Positions 28,752-37,873 of a DNA stretch of 64,000 nt are shown here, piece by piece. The stretch is from assembly GCF_014172405.1 (NCBI RefSeq), contig NZ_WNXC01000001.1, positions 1,798,001 to 1,862,000 on the forward strand. Reading direction: 5' to 3'. The stretch comes from Pedobacter gandavensis (GTDB taxonomy: Bacteria > Bacteroidota > Bacteroidia > Sphingobacteriales > Sphingobacteriaceae). Made by a program: the position numbers and the translations under genes. Numbering within the stretch: the stretch's first letter is position 1; every line of letters begins with the position of its first letter. A model generated the notes under the pieces. That model was not told the DNA's origin. It made no database searches and saw only the letters and a program-made list of their open reading frames with translations.

Positions 28752-28759
28752 CAAAGTTA
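28752..28759 (-). promoter_or_regulatory. predicted -7 element of the flavoprotein gene
   Basis: TAACTTTG on the minus strand matches TAnnTTTG exactly. Transcription would start near 28745, giving a leader of about 87 bases before the ATG at 28658. Confidence 0.45.
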
Positions 28760-28782
28760 TAAAGTCGGCCTACTAATGCAAC

Positions 28783-28796
28783 ATTATTGCAATAAT
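28783..28796. promoter_or_regulatory. 14-bp perfect palindrome, candidate operator
   Basis: ATTATTGCAATAAT is its own reverse complement. It is centred about 45 bases upstream of the predicted transcription start of the flavoprotein gene. An outer inverted repeat, GCAACATT (28778-28785) and AATGTTGC (28815-28822), overlaps it and lies just after the stop codon of the DUF4249 gene. Confidence 0.35.
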
Positions 28797-28823
28797 AAAA
28801 CACAAAGATGACACAATGTTGCT

Positions 28824-29615
28824 TTACTTAATCAGCGCCGTTCTGATGCTGGAAGTATGGGCAGAAAACACGCCCAATGCTCCATTACTGAAGTTAGAAG
28901 GGGGATTTGCAGGAGCTACGGGTGGTCCTCCTGATCCAGAATTCTGGCCTAGACTATAAAAATAACGGTATACATTCCTATCTATACATTGGATTTCAAC
29001 CTGAATACTATCGCCCTTGATCAGGTCATTCAGTTCATAAAAGATCACATTGGTGACTTTATTTCCATCATCAAAACGATCTTCGGAAACCACATCTTTC
29101 TCTACCACACCCTTAAATTTCAAGATATATCGGTACTGATTCGCTACTCCTGCAGGATCTCTAAAGTTCACTGCGACATAGTTCTTAGTCTCTCCAAAAA
29201 AGTCATAACTTTTAAACGTTAGTGAGTCCATAGGTACCCTGGCAGGCATAACCGAGCTTGCTTTGTAGGTTTGTCCTTCTACCGTAACTGAAAGCTCGTA
29301 TTTGGAACCAGACTTACCTTTGAACTTTACACTCTGATAAATCCCCGGAGAGACCTCAGAAAAAACGATAGAACTAAGCCCATCTACAGAAAGCAGTACT
29401 TTTGCCGCAGATACCCCATGAAATTTATTAGGCTCCGTGAAGCTGTAGGTTTTTGAAATTTTAACCTGCTGAACCTCATTTTGGTCGCTAACGCCACCAT
29501 CAATCACCAACACAGGAGCTGCATCATCCAACTTTAGCTCAATTACTTTCTCACAAGCCGTAAAAAGAAAGATCATAATCAATCCCAATCCTTTATATAT
29601 ATTCATTTTCTTCAT
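28824..29615 (-). CDS. DUF4249 domain lipoprotein
   Basis: Lipoprotein of 263 residues: signal sequence with FTACEKVIELKL, the cysteine near residue 21 being the lipidation site. The mature part is DUF4249: LVIDGGVSDQNEVQQVKISKTYSF is the recognisable start, followed by beta-rich segments. DUF4249 proteins are encoded next to TonB-dependent receptors in Bacteroidota, as here (12 bases after the receptor), and are presumed to be their surface partner. Substrate unknown. Confidence 0.9.
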   Translation of the reverse strand: MKKMNIYKGLGLIMIFLFTACEKVIELKLDDAAPVLVIDGGVSDQNEVQQVKISKTYSFTEPNKFHGVSAAKVLLSVDGLSSIVFSEVSPGIYQSVKFKGKSGSKYELSVTVEGQTYKASSVMPARVPMDSLTFKSYDFFGETKNYVAVNFRDPAGVANQYRYILKFKGVVEKDVVSEDRFDDGNKVTNVIFYELNDLIKGDSIQVEIQCIDRNVYRYFYSLGQNSGSGGPPVAPANPPSNFSNGALGVFSAHTSSIRTALIK

Positions 29616-29627
29616 GCCTCTTATTGG

Positions 29628-31955
29628 TTAAAATTTGAAATTCCAGGTTACAGAAGGAATAATTCCAAACAAAGTGGTTCTGACCACCTCTGTCCTTGTC
29701 GGATCATCAGGATTGTCTTTGAAATCGATTGAAAATGCATTTTGTCTGTTGTATACGTTATAAATTCCAAAAGACCAGCTGGATTGCATTTTTTTGCCCG
29801 GTTTTCCTTCCAGGGTAGCTGCCACATCTAATCGATGGTAAGCAGGTGTACGGTAACCATTCTTCTCTTTGTAATAAAAAGCGGTTGTCCCATTGATCTG
29901 ATATTTACCGCTCGGATACGTCACCGCGTTACCTGTATTGTAAACAAAAACAGAAGAGAAAGTCCAGCGTGGACTCGCTTTATAAATCCCGACTAAAGAT
30001 AGGTCGTGGGTTCTGTCTTGTTTCGCATAAAACCATTTCCCTTCATTCAAAGTATCAAACTGGCGCTCCGTTCTAGAGAAAGTATAGCCAATCCATCCAT
30101 TAAATTTGCCAAATCTTTTCTTCAGAAACAGCTCTATTCCATAGGCACGTCCATCACCATATAATAAATCTGCCTCCACATTTCCATTCCCCCTCAAATC
30201 GGTACCACTTCGGTATTCAATTTGATTTTGCATCCATTTGTAGTAGATTTCCGCAGAGAACTCATATTTATCATCATTAAAATTCTTGAAATAACCGGTC
30301 GCCACCTGATCAGCGATTTCCGGTTTCACATTATTACTGTTCATGATGTACAAATCCGTTGGGGAGGTAGAAGTTGAATTAGACATCAGGTGAATGTTCT
30401 GAACATTTCTGGTATAAGCTCCTTTTATGGAAGCGGAAGGATTTAATTGGTAGCTGGCTGACAATCTCGGTTCCAGATTCAAGTACGTTTTAACAACTGA
30501 ACCTGGCCCGTAATATTGACTAGAAATCGTATTTCCTTCTGCATCGTAGCTCTTGAAATTACCAGGTCCTAATAAAGAAAAGCTACTCAACCTCAAACCA
30601 TAAACCACATTAAACCGGTCATTTACAGCCCATTCATCCGACACATACATGGCAGATTCCAAACCTTTCCGATCCTCATAAGTGGTTGGATTAACACTAG
30701 AATTTTCATCGGCACTTAGTTTTCCTGGTGCGATGGTATGGTGAATCACATTGAGACCAAACTTCAAGCTATGGTCATTACTTAAGCGGTAATCAAAATC
30801 CTGTTTCAGATTAAAATCTTTGATAGAAGAATTCACTTTAAAGTTATTATCCTCCATCATATTCTGGATTACATAGTTATAATTGCTATAAATCAGGGAA
30901 GTATTGGAAAACAGTTTATTGCTATACAAATGATTCCAGCGCAGGGTTACCGTCGCATTTCCCCAATTAAAGCCAAATGTTTCGGCAAGGCCGAGTTTAT
31001 CTCTACCAAAATAACCAGAGAGATATATCGTGTTTTTATCATCCAACTGATAATTTGCCTTGGCGTTTAAATCATAAAAGTACAAGGTATTGCTGTTGAT
31101 TGAGCTATCCGAGGATAGTTTAAAGAAAAGGTCCATATAGGTTCTTCTAGCACTCAGCATAAAGGAGCCTTTGTCTTTAACAATAGGGCCCTCTACTTTG
31201 AGTCTGGAAGAGATCAGGCCAACACCACCCTCAGCTGTAAACTCCTTACGGTTCCCATCATTCATTTTTATATCGAGTACCGAGGCCAATCGACCGCCAT
31301 ATTGTGCTGGCATCCCTCCTTTGTATACGCTAACATCCTTAATGGCATCGGAATTAAAAGTGGAGAAAAAGCCTAGTAAATGGGAAGCATTATAGACAGG
31401 AGCTTCATCAAGGAGGATCAAATTCTGATCTGTTGCTCCTCCACGTACATAAAAGCCACTATTTCCCTCTCCTGCTGATTTAATTCCCGGCAGTAACTGC
31501 AAAGTTTTCAAGACGTCACGTTCCCCAAGCAATACCGGAACATCATTAATTTCGCGAACACTCAGCTTTTGCAGGCCCATTTGCGGGCTGCTCACGTTTT
31601 CGTTCTTTTGAGTCGCCGAAATGACTACTTCATTCAGTTGATTGTCCTCCTCCAATGCAACATTGAGGCGCAAATCTTTGGAGATTTCTACTTGTTTAAA
31701 CGTGGTTTTATAGCCAATAAAACTAACGGACACTTCATATTTCCCTTCAGCAATGATCACCGAGTAAAAGCCATAAGCGTTGGTTAGGCTACCGGCAGTG
31801 CTACTACCAACTAATCGAACGCTGGCTCCAATCAGGGTTTCCCCGGTTTTAGCGTCAGTGACATTGCCACTAAGTGTTCTTTTGGTTTGGGCACTGGAAT
31901 ACTGAAATAATATACACAGTAAGGATATCAGTACAAATCGAATGGTATTAGGCAT
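29628..31955 (-). CDS. TonB-dependent outer-membrane receptor with N-terminal CarboxypepD_reg-like domain
   Basis: Receptor of 775 residues. The ATG at 31955 gives a classical signal peptide (MPNTIRFVLISLLCILFQYSSAQ is its pattern); the open frame extends to 32057 but the extra 34 residues hold no export signal. Residues about 25-115 are the CarboxypepD_reg-like domain (SGNVTDAKTGETLIGASVRL), then the plug (GLQKLSVREINDVPVLLGERDV, GFYVRGGATDQNLILLDEAPV) and a barrel of about 22 strands ending in WNFKF. Uses TonB energy to import an unidentified nutrient; DUF4249 lipoprotein is the co-transcribed partner. Confidence 0.93.
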   Translation of the reverse strand: MPNTIRFVLISLLCILFQYSSAQTKRTLSGNVTDAKTGETLIGASVRLVGSSTAGSLTNAYGFYSVIIAEGKYEVSVSFIGYKTTFKQVEISKDLRLNVALEEDNQLNEVVISATQKNENVSSPQMGLQKLSVREINDVPVLLGERDVLKTLQLLPGIKSAGEGNSGFYVRGGATDQNLILLDEAPVYNASHLLGFFSTFNSDAIKDVSVYKGGMPAQYGGRLASVLDIKMNDGNRKEFTAEGGVGLISSRLKVEGPIVKDKGSFMLSARRTYMDLFFKLSSDSSINSNTLYFYDLNAKANYQLDDKNTIYLSGYFGRDKLGLAETFGFNWGNATVTLRWNHLYSNKLFSNTSLIYSNYNYVIQNMMEDNNFKVNSSIKDFNLKQDFDYRLSNDHSLKFGLNVIHHTIAPGKLSADENSSVNPTTYEDRKGLESAMYVSDEWAVNDRFNVVYGLRLSSFSLLGPGNFKSYDAEGNTISSQYYGPGSVVKTYLNLEPRLSASYQLNPSASIKGAYTRNVQNIHLMSNSTSTSPTDLYIMNSNNVKPEIADQVATGYFKNFNDDKYEFSAEIYYKWMQNQIEYRSGTDLRGNGNVEADLLYGDGRAYGIELFLKKRFGKFNGWIGYTFSRTERQFDTLNEGKWFYAKQDRTHDLSLVGIYKASPRWTFSSVFVYNTGNAVTYPSGKYQINGTTAFYYKEKNGYRTPAYHRLDVAATLEGKPGKKMQSSWSFGIYNVYNRQNAFSIDFKDNPDDPTRTEVVRTTLFGIIPSVTWNFKF

Positions 31956-32089
31956 AAAAAAATCAGGTATATTCTTCAGTAATAAAGCCTTCAAATTGGG
32001 CATGGATGGATAAATATACTGAATGATACCTATTATCCACAGAAATATTGATAGCAAACTTTATCTTCTGTGCAATTGTTCTGATATAG

Positions 32090-33091
32090 ATGGCTCTAAT
32101 CAAATTTACAAGTAAGGGTATATACTGCCCAAAAGGTGACTTTTACATTGACCCCTGGAAACCTGTTCATCTGGCTGTAACTACCCATGGTCATGCAGAT
32201 CATGTGAAAACAGGCAATCAAGCTTATTTATGTCATGAGTTAACCAAACCAATTCTCCTTCAGCGACTGGGTCTCGATTTAAAAATCCAAACCCTTGCCT
32301 ATGGAGAGCAGCTACAAATCAATGGTGTCAATGTCAGTTTATTTCCAGCTGGTCATGTGATCGGCTCTGCCCAGGTAAGGTTAGCGTATAAAGGAGAAAT
32401 CTATGTCGTTTCTGGAGATTACAAAGTAGTTTATGATGGCATCAGCACTGCTTTTGAGCCTGTAAAATGCCATACATTTGTCTCGGAAAGCACTTTTGGT
32501 TTACCCATTTACAACTGGCTGCCACAACAGCAGGTTTTCGATCAGATCAGCAACTGGTTAAGCGAGAATTGGCTACAGAAAAAGACAAGTATTTTAACCG
32601 CCTACAGCTTAGGAAAAGCACAAAGGCTCATTAAAGGACTAAGCGGGACAGGTCGAAAATTATATGTTCATTCGGCGATAGCCAACTTAAATGAGGCTTT
32701 CATTAAGGCAGGCGTTGACCTTCCTGAAACCATTAGGATCAGTCCTGAAATCAGCAAATCTGAGTTGCAGGAAGGTATTGTAATCGTTCCGCCAGCAGTA
32801 GCAGAAGGACGTTGGATCAAAAGCTTAATGCATCCGGTAACCGGAGTTTGTTCTGGTTGGATGCAGGTTCGTGCAGCACGGAGATGGAGAGGTTCTGATG
32901 CTGGTTTTGCCCTGAGTGATCATGCAGACTGGCCAGGATTATTATCCGCTATTCAGGCAACTGAAGCAGAAAAAGTATATGTCACACATGGCTACACAGC
33001 TATTTTTGCCAAATACCTGAATGAAATTGGCATTGCTGCAGAAGAAGTGAAAACGCAATATGGAATAGAAGATGAGGAGGTTATCCATTGA
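32090..33091 (+). CDS. ligase-associated DNA exonuclease (metallo-beta-lactamase/beta-CASP-like)
   Basis: Nuclease of 333 residues, first gene of the ligase-associated repair operon. The metal-binding motif is THGHADHVKTGN; further ligands lie in FPAGHVIGSAQV and VVSGDYK, and the C-terminal FALSDHADWPGLLSAI and VYVTHG segments complete the active site. Such proteins are annotated as putative exonucleases related to mRNA 3'-end processing factors and are thought to process DNA ends. Its stop codon overlaps the TTG start of the ligase gene. Confidence 0.92.
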   Translation: MALIKFTSKGIYCPKGDFYIDPWKPVHLAVTTHGHADHVKTGNQAYLCHELTKPILLQRLGLDLKIQTLAYGEQLQINGVNVSLFPAGHVIGSAQVRLAYKGEIYVVSGDYKVVYDGISTAFEPVKCHTFVSESTFGLPIYNWLPQQQVFDQISNWLSENWLQKKTSILTAYSLGKAQRLIKGLSGTGRKLYVHSAIANLNEAFIKAGVDLPETIRISPEISKSELQEGIVIVPPAVAEGRWIKSLMHPVTGVCSGWMQVRAARRWRGSDAGFALSDHADWPGLLSAIQATEAEKVYVTHGYTAIFAKYLNEIGIAAEEVKTQYGIEDEEVIH

Positions 33092-34680
33092 AGCGCTTCA
33101 CTGAACTCATTGCTCAACTGGAAAGCAGTAATAAAACCAATGATAAATTGGCAGCACTGGTAGCTTATTTCAATGAAGCCGAGGATCAGGACAAGCCTTA
33201 TGTGATCGCCATGTTTACAGGTAAAAGGCCTAAACGTCCCGTTGGCACTGCCCTACTTAAAGAATGGGCTATAGAGAAGAGTGGCATAGCAGCTTGGCTT
33301 TTTACCGAAAGTTACCATCATGTAGGAGACCTTAGTGAAACGATTGCACTAATTTTACCACCTCCAAAACAAGTAAGCGACCTACAACTAAACGAATGGA
33401 TCAAGGCCTTATCTGCATTGAATGGACAGGATGATGCTTCAAAAAAACACTTCATTACAAATTCATGGGACAGCCTGGAGATTCCTGAGCGCTTCGTCTT
33501 TAATAAACTAATTTCCGGCAATTTTAGAATTGGGATATCTGGAAAAATGCTTGTAAATGCTTTGGCCAGGCAAAGTAACATACCTGCGAATCAGATCATG
33601 CATAGCATCATGGGCAACTGGAATCCTGAAGAAATCACTTACAAGGAACTGCTTGCCGGTGCCCATGTGAACACCGATAATTCCTGGCCCTACCCCTTTT
33701 GTCTGGCTTACGCTTTAGATCAAGAGCCAGCATCTTTAGGCGCAATCCAAGACTGGCAGGCGGAATGGAAATGGGATGGCATCCGAGGACAAATTGTAAA
33801 GCGTGGTGGAGAACTATTCATCTGGTCTAGAGGAGAGGAATTGGTAACAGATCAATTTCCGGAGCTTCATTTCCTCAGGGAGATATTACCCGATGGAACA
33901 GTTTTGGATGGAGAAATCCTTGCCATCAAAGCAGGAAAAATATTGCCTTTCTCCCTTTTGCAGCAACGCCTAAACAGAAAAACCATTGCAAAAAGTCAAC
34001 TTGAAAATGTCCCTGTGGGATTTTACTGTTATGACCTGCTGGAATATCATGGAAAAGACCAGCGCGAAGCAACACTTAACAATAGGAGGAAAAACTTAGT
34101 TCAGCTCATTGCTGGAATTCCAGAACAGGAAATGCTGCTGTTATCACCGGTAATTACTGCAAAAACCTGGGCAGAACTCGGCGCCTTAAGAGCGGATTCC
34201 AGAGCAATGAATAGCGAAGGATTAATGCTCAAAAAATTAGATTCACTGTACCATAGCGGCCGAAAAAGAGGCGATTGGTGGAAATGGAAAATCAATCCCT
34301 ATACCGTTGACGCCGTTATGATTTACGCGCAAAAAGGAAGCGGTAGAAGAGCAGGATTTTTCACTGATTACACCTTTGCTGTAAGAGATGGTGATCAGCT
34401 GATTACCATCGCCAAGGCTTATTCCGGATTAACAGATGCGGAGATCAAAGAAGTTGATGCTTTTGTAAAGAAAAATGCGATAGAAAAGTTTGGTCCGGTA
34501 CGAACCGTTAAACCGATTCTTGTATTTGAAATCGCATTTGAAGGTATTGCAGAGAGTAAAAGACATAAAGCTGGACTCGCACTACGGTTCCCCAGGATTT
34601 CCAGATGGCGCAAAGATAAAAAGGCGGAAGAGATCAATACGCTGACAGATTTAAGACAGTTGTTAAATTCTACATTATAA
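33088..34680 (+). CDS. ATP-dependent DNA ligase (ligase-associated operon type)
   Basis: Ligase of 530 residues that seals nicks using ATP. An N-terminal DNA-binding domain (1-200) precedes the nucleotidyltransferase domain with lysine K228 in EWKWDGIRGQ, the residue that takes AMP; DGTVLDGEIL, GFYCYDLLEYHGKD, NSEGLMLKK and WWKWK are the other motifs. The OB domain follows. The start is a TTG overlapping the preceding stop codon (TTGA), supported by the lack of any ATG for 40 codons and by the conserved-looking start. Part of the exonuclease-ligase-helicase-PdeM set. Confidence 0.94.
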   Translation: MKRFTELIAQLESSNKTNDKLAALVAYFNEAEDQDKPYVIAMFTGKRPKRPVGTALLKEWAIEKSGIAAWLFTESYHHVGDLSETIALILPPPKQVSDLQLNEWIKALSALNGQDDASKKHFITNSWDSLEIPERFVFNKLISGNFRIGISGKMLVNALARQSNIPANQIMHSIMGNWNPEEITYKELLAGAHVNTDNSWPYPFCLAYALDQEPASLGAIQDWQAEWKWDGIRGQIVKRGGELFIWSRGEELVTDQFPELHFLREILPDGTVLDGEILAIKAGKILPFSLLQQRLNRKTIAKSQLENVPVGFYCYDLLEYHGKDQREATLNNRRKNLVQLIAGIPEQEMLLLSPVITAKTWAELGALRADSRAMNSEGLMLKKLDSLYHSGRKRGDWWKWKINPYTVDAVMIYAQKGSGRRAGFFTDYTFAVRDGDQLITIAKAYSGLTDAEIKEVDAFVKKNAIEKFGPVRTVKPILVFEIAFEGIAESKRHKAGLALRFPRISRWRKDKKAEEINTLTDLRQLLNSTL

Positions 34681-34687
34681 AAGAAAT

Positions 34688-37228
34688 ATGGGCCTAGAAA
34701 AGAGCAAGGGATACAAGCAGGTCATTAAATGGCTGAAATCGAGCAAAAGAAAGCCTTTCAAATTCCAAAGTGATGCCTGGCAATATTATGCGGAAGGATA
34801 TAGCGGGTTGATCAATGCACCAACCGGATTTGGAAAAACGTTTTCTCTTTTCCTTGCCGTGCTGATTGAAGAACTAAATGAACAAGAAGAAAACAACTCA
34901 AAACTGCTTGCTAAAAAAGGGCAGGAAAAACCCCTCAAGCACCAGAAAGGCTTAAGATTAATCTGGATTACGCCTCTTCGCTCTTTAGCGAAGGATCTTG
35001 GCCGGGCTATGCGGGAAGTATGCACAGCATTAGAGCTGGATTGGCAAATATCTGTTAGAAATGGGGACACCAGTACTGCAGAAAAGCTAAAACAGAAAAA
35101 ACAAATGCCGGAAGTGCTCATTATCACACCGGAAAGTATGCATTTGTTATTGGCACAGAAAAACAGTGCGACTCACTTTCATCAGTTACGCTGCATCGTT
35201 GCCGATGAGTGGCATGAACTTATTGGAAGTAAACGGGGCGTCATGGCGGAACTGGCGATCTCCAGAATCAAGGGCATCCTGAAGGCGAAACATCCGGAGC
35301 GATTGCTCCGAATATGGGGTATCTCTGCCACTATTGGTAACCTAGAACAGGCGATGGAAGTGTTGGTTCCCTACCCTGACCTGTTAAAAGTTATCGTTAA
35401 AGCGGACGTTCAAAAGAAAATTATGATCAAGTCGATCCTTCCTGACCATATCGATATGTTGCCATGGGCTGGTCATTTGGGTCATAAACTAGCGCACAAA
35501 CTACTGCCTATCATCCATAAAAGCAAGACCAGCCTCATCTTCACCAATACTCGGGGACAGGCCGAATTATGGTATCAAAATTTGCTGGCCATGGATGAAA
35601 GTCTGGCGGGATTATTGGCCATCCACCATGGTTCTATTGATTTTGAGCTGCGCAACTGGATTGAAGATGCTTTACATTCAGGAGCCTTAAAAGCAGTCAT
35701 CAGTACCTCCTCTCTTGATCTTGGGGTCGACTTTAAGCCCGTGGATACCGTCGTACAAATTGGCTCTCCTAAAGGTGTAGCCAGATTTTTGCAACGTGCA
35801 GGAAGAAGTGGACATTCCCCGAATGAAACTTCAAAAATATACTTCCTGCCAACTCATGCACTAGAATTAGTAGAAGCAGCGGCCATTAAAGAAGCGGCAA
35901 TCACTCAGCAGATAGAAAGCCGGGAGCCAGTCGTGATGGCCTTTGACACGCTAGTTCAATATCTGGTTACGCTTGCCGTTGGTGATGGTTTTGACGACCA
36001 TGAAATTTATGAAGAAGTAAAAGAAACACATGCTTTCCAGGAGCTACTGCCTTCTGAATGGAGCTGGATCATGCAGTTTATCACCACTGGTGGTGACAGC
36101 CTGACCGCCTACAATGAATTTAAGAAAGTTGTTAAATCTGATGGGTTATGGAAAGTGGAAAGCCGGCAAATCGCCATGCGTCACCGCTTGCACATTGGAA
36201 CAATTGTGAGTGACGCCATGATCAAAGTAAAATACCTGAGTGGTGGCTACATTGGAATGGTCGAAGAATCCTTTCTTGCCAAGTTAAAACCTGGGAATAG
36301 TTTTACCCTTGCAGGGAGAATCCTGGAATTCGTCATGATCAAAGAAATGACGGCCTTAGTCCGGCGTAGCAAAGCGACAAAAGCAATGAGCCCGAGTTGG
36401 ATGGGCGGCCGCATTTCGTTAAGCGCCAATCTGGGAAGTATCTTAAGAAAAAAATACAATGAAACCCTAAATAAAGACCATCAAGATGAAGAACTGGACA
36501 TTGTTTTACCCCTTTTCGAAAGACAAGCGGCGGTATCTCATGTACCCAAAAGCAATGAATTTTTAATTGAATTGATTCATACTAAAGATGGTTATCATTT
36601 CTTTGCTTATCCCTTTGAAGGGCGCATGGTTCATGAGGCTATGGCGGCATTGATTGCCTACCGCCTGAGCAGACACACACCGATTAGCTTCTCTATTGCC
36701 ATGAATGATTATGGATTTGAGCTGTTGGCTGAGCACCCAATTCCATTGGATGAAAATGAAATCAAGAGCTGGTTCAGTCCACAGCAACTTGGCGAAGACA
36801 TCGTAAACAGCATCAATGCTACAGAGATGGCCCGAAGGAAATTCAGGGACATCGCTTGTATTTCCGGATTGGTTTTTCAGGGATTCCCGGGTAAATATAC
36901 TGCTAACAAACATTTGCAATCTTCTGCCTCCCTATTTTTCAGTGTCTTTAGTGATTATGACCCACACAATCTATTACTACGCCAGGCATATGAAGAGGCC
37001 TTTTACCAGCAAATTGAAGAACCCAGATTATTATCCGCCTTACAACGCATCCAACAAAGCACCATCGTTTTGACGAAACCAGAGAGTTATACCCCACTCT
37101 GCTTCCCGATAAAGGTGGACAGTCTAAGAGAAAATATGAGTACCGAAGAACTGGGACAAAGGATTGAAAGAATGACCCTTGAAGCAGATAAAAAAAGTAT
37201 ATTCCATAAAATTAAAGCTAAAAAATGA
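34688..37228 (+). CDS. ligase-associated DEXH-box DNA helicase (Lhr-like)
   Basis: Superfamily 2 helicase of 846 residues. Walker A NAPTGFGKTFS near residue 45, motif II VADEWHELIG, motif III WGISATIGN, motif VI-like QRAGRSGHSPN. An Lhr-type winged helix and C-terminal domain follow from about residue 430. Expected to translocate on single-stranded DNA and open damaged duplex for the ligase and nucleases of this operon. Seven bases after the ligase gene; overlaps the next gene by ATGA. Confidence 0.94.
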   Translation: MGLEKSKGYKQVIKWLKSSKRKPFKFQSDAWQYYAEGYSGLINAPTGFGKTFSLFLAVLIEELNEQEENNSKLLAKKGQEKPLKHQKGLRLIWITPLRSLAKDLGRAMREVCTALELDWQISVRNGDTSTAEKLKQKKQMPEVLIITPESMHLLLAQKNSATHFHQLRCIVADEWHELIGSKRGVMAELAISRIKGILKAKHPERLLRIWGISATIGNLEQAMEVLVPYPDLLKVIVKADVQKKIMIKSILPDHIDMLPWAGHLGHKLAHKLLPIIHKSKTSLIFTNTRGQAELWYQNLLAMDESLAGLLAIHHGSIDFELRNWIEDALHSGALKAVISTSSLDLGVDFKPVDTVVQIGSPKGVARFLQRAGRSGHSPNETSKIYFLPTHALELVEAAAIKEAAITQQIESREPVVMAFDTLVQYLVTLAVGDGFDDHEIYEEVKETHAFQELLPSEWSWIMQFITTGGDSLTAYNEFKKVVKSDGLWKVESRQIAMRHRLHIGTIVSDAMIKVKYLSGGYIGMVEESFLAKLKPGNSFTLAGRILEFVMIKEMTALVRRSKATKAMSPSWMGGRISLSANLGSILRKKYNETLNKDHQDEELDIVLPLFERQAAVSHVPKSNEFLIELIHTKDGYHFFAYPFEGRMVHEAMAALIAYRLSRHTPISFSIAMNDYGFELLAEHPIPLDENEIKSWFSPQQLGEDIVNSINATEMARRKFRDIACISGLVFQGFPGKYTANKHLQSSASLFFSVFSDYDPHNLLLRQAYEEAFYQQIEEPRLLSALQRIQQSTIVLTKPESYTPLCFPIKVDSLRENMSTEELGQRIERMTLEADKKSIFHKIKAKK

Positions 37229-37860
37229 CCATTACCTGTAGCGGAGAGACCTTAATACTGAACATTGAAAGAGCGATTTTCTGGCCAAATCAGCAATTAC
37301 TGATCATCAGCGACCTCCATATTGGCAAAGCTGCACATTTCCGTAAGCATGGCATACAGGTGCCTTCTACTCTTGGCGATCAGGATTTACAGCGACTCGC
37401 AGGCCTCATTGAACTTTACAAACCCAGCACCGTCTTGATCACTGGAGATCTTTTCCATGATCAGCTCAATAGCGATGTAGATCTGTTCTCCGCATGGAAA
37501 TCCTCCTTTAGTGCGACTAGATTTCTACTGATTAAAGGCAATCACGACAAATTGATAGACAAGGATTACAAAGATTTAGGAATTGAAGTTTATGAAGAAG
37601 AAATGATATTTCCGCCTTTCCGGTTTATCCACGACCGGCCCGATGCTGCAAGCGAATACTATACGATTTCAGGACATATCCATCCGGGGCTTAGGATATA
37701 TGGAAAAGCAAGACAAAGTTTAAACCTGCCTTGCTTTTACTTTGGGGCAAGCTATGCAGTACTACCTGCATTTAGTGCCTTTACGGGCTTAAGTATGATC
37801 AAACCACAACCTGGAGATCGTTTCTATGCCATCACACCCAACCGCATCATTGCAGTTTAA
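37225..37860 (+). CDS. pdeM: ligase-associated metallophosphoesterase/endonuclease PdeM
   Basis: Calcineurin-like phosphoesterase of 211 residues. Metal ligands are visible in ISDLHIGKAAHFRKHG, LITGDLFHD, KGNHD and SGHIHPG. Family members of this operon type are named PdeM and are proposed to cut DNA in damage repair. Its ATG overlaps the helicase stop codon, so it is the last gene of the four-gene repair operon. Converges on bioA with a 13-base gap and no clear terminator. Confidence 0.93.
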   Translation: MTITCSGETLILNIERAIFWPNQQLLIISDLHIGKAAHFRKHGIQVPSTLGDQDLQRLAGLIELYKPSTVLITGDLFHDQLNSDVDLFSAWKSSFSATRFLLIKGNHDKLIDKDYKDLGIEVYEEEMIFPPFRFIHDRPDAASEYYTISGHIHPGLRIYGKARQSLNLPCFYFGASYAVLPAFSAFTGLSMIKPQPGDRFYAITPNRIIAV

Positions 37861-37873
37861 ATTAAAAAGCGGT

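Noticed and set aside
28659..28754. Longer N-terminus of the flavoprotein
   Set aside because: It starts upstream of the expected transcription start and adds 32 residues with no resemblance to the family.
31956..32057. Longer N-terminus of the TonB-dependent receptor
   Set aside because: The ATG at 31955 gives a proper signal peptide; the additional 34 residues would bury it.
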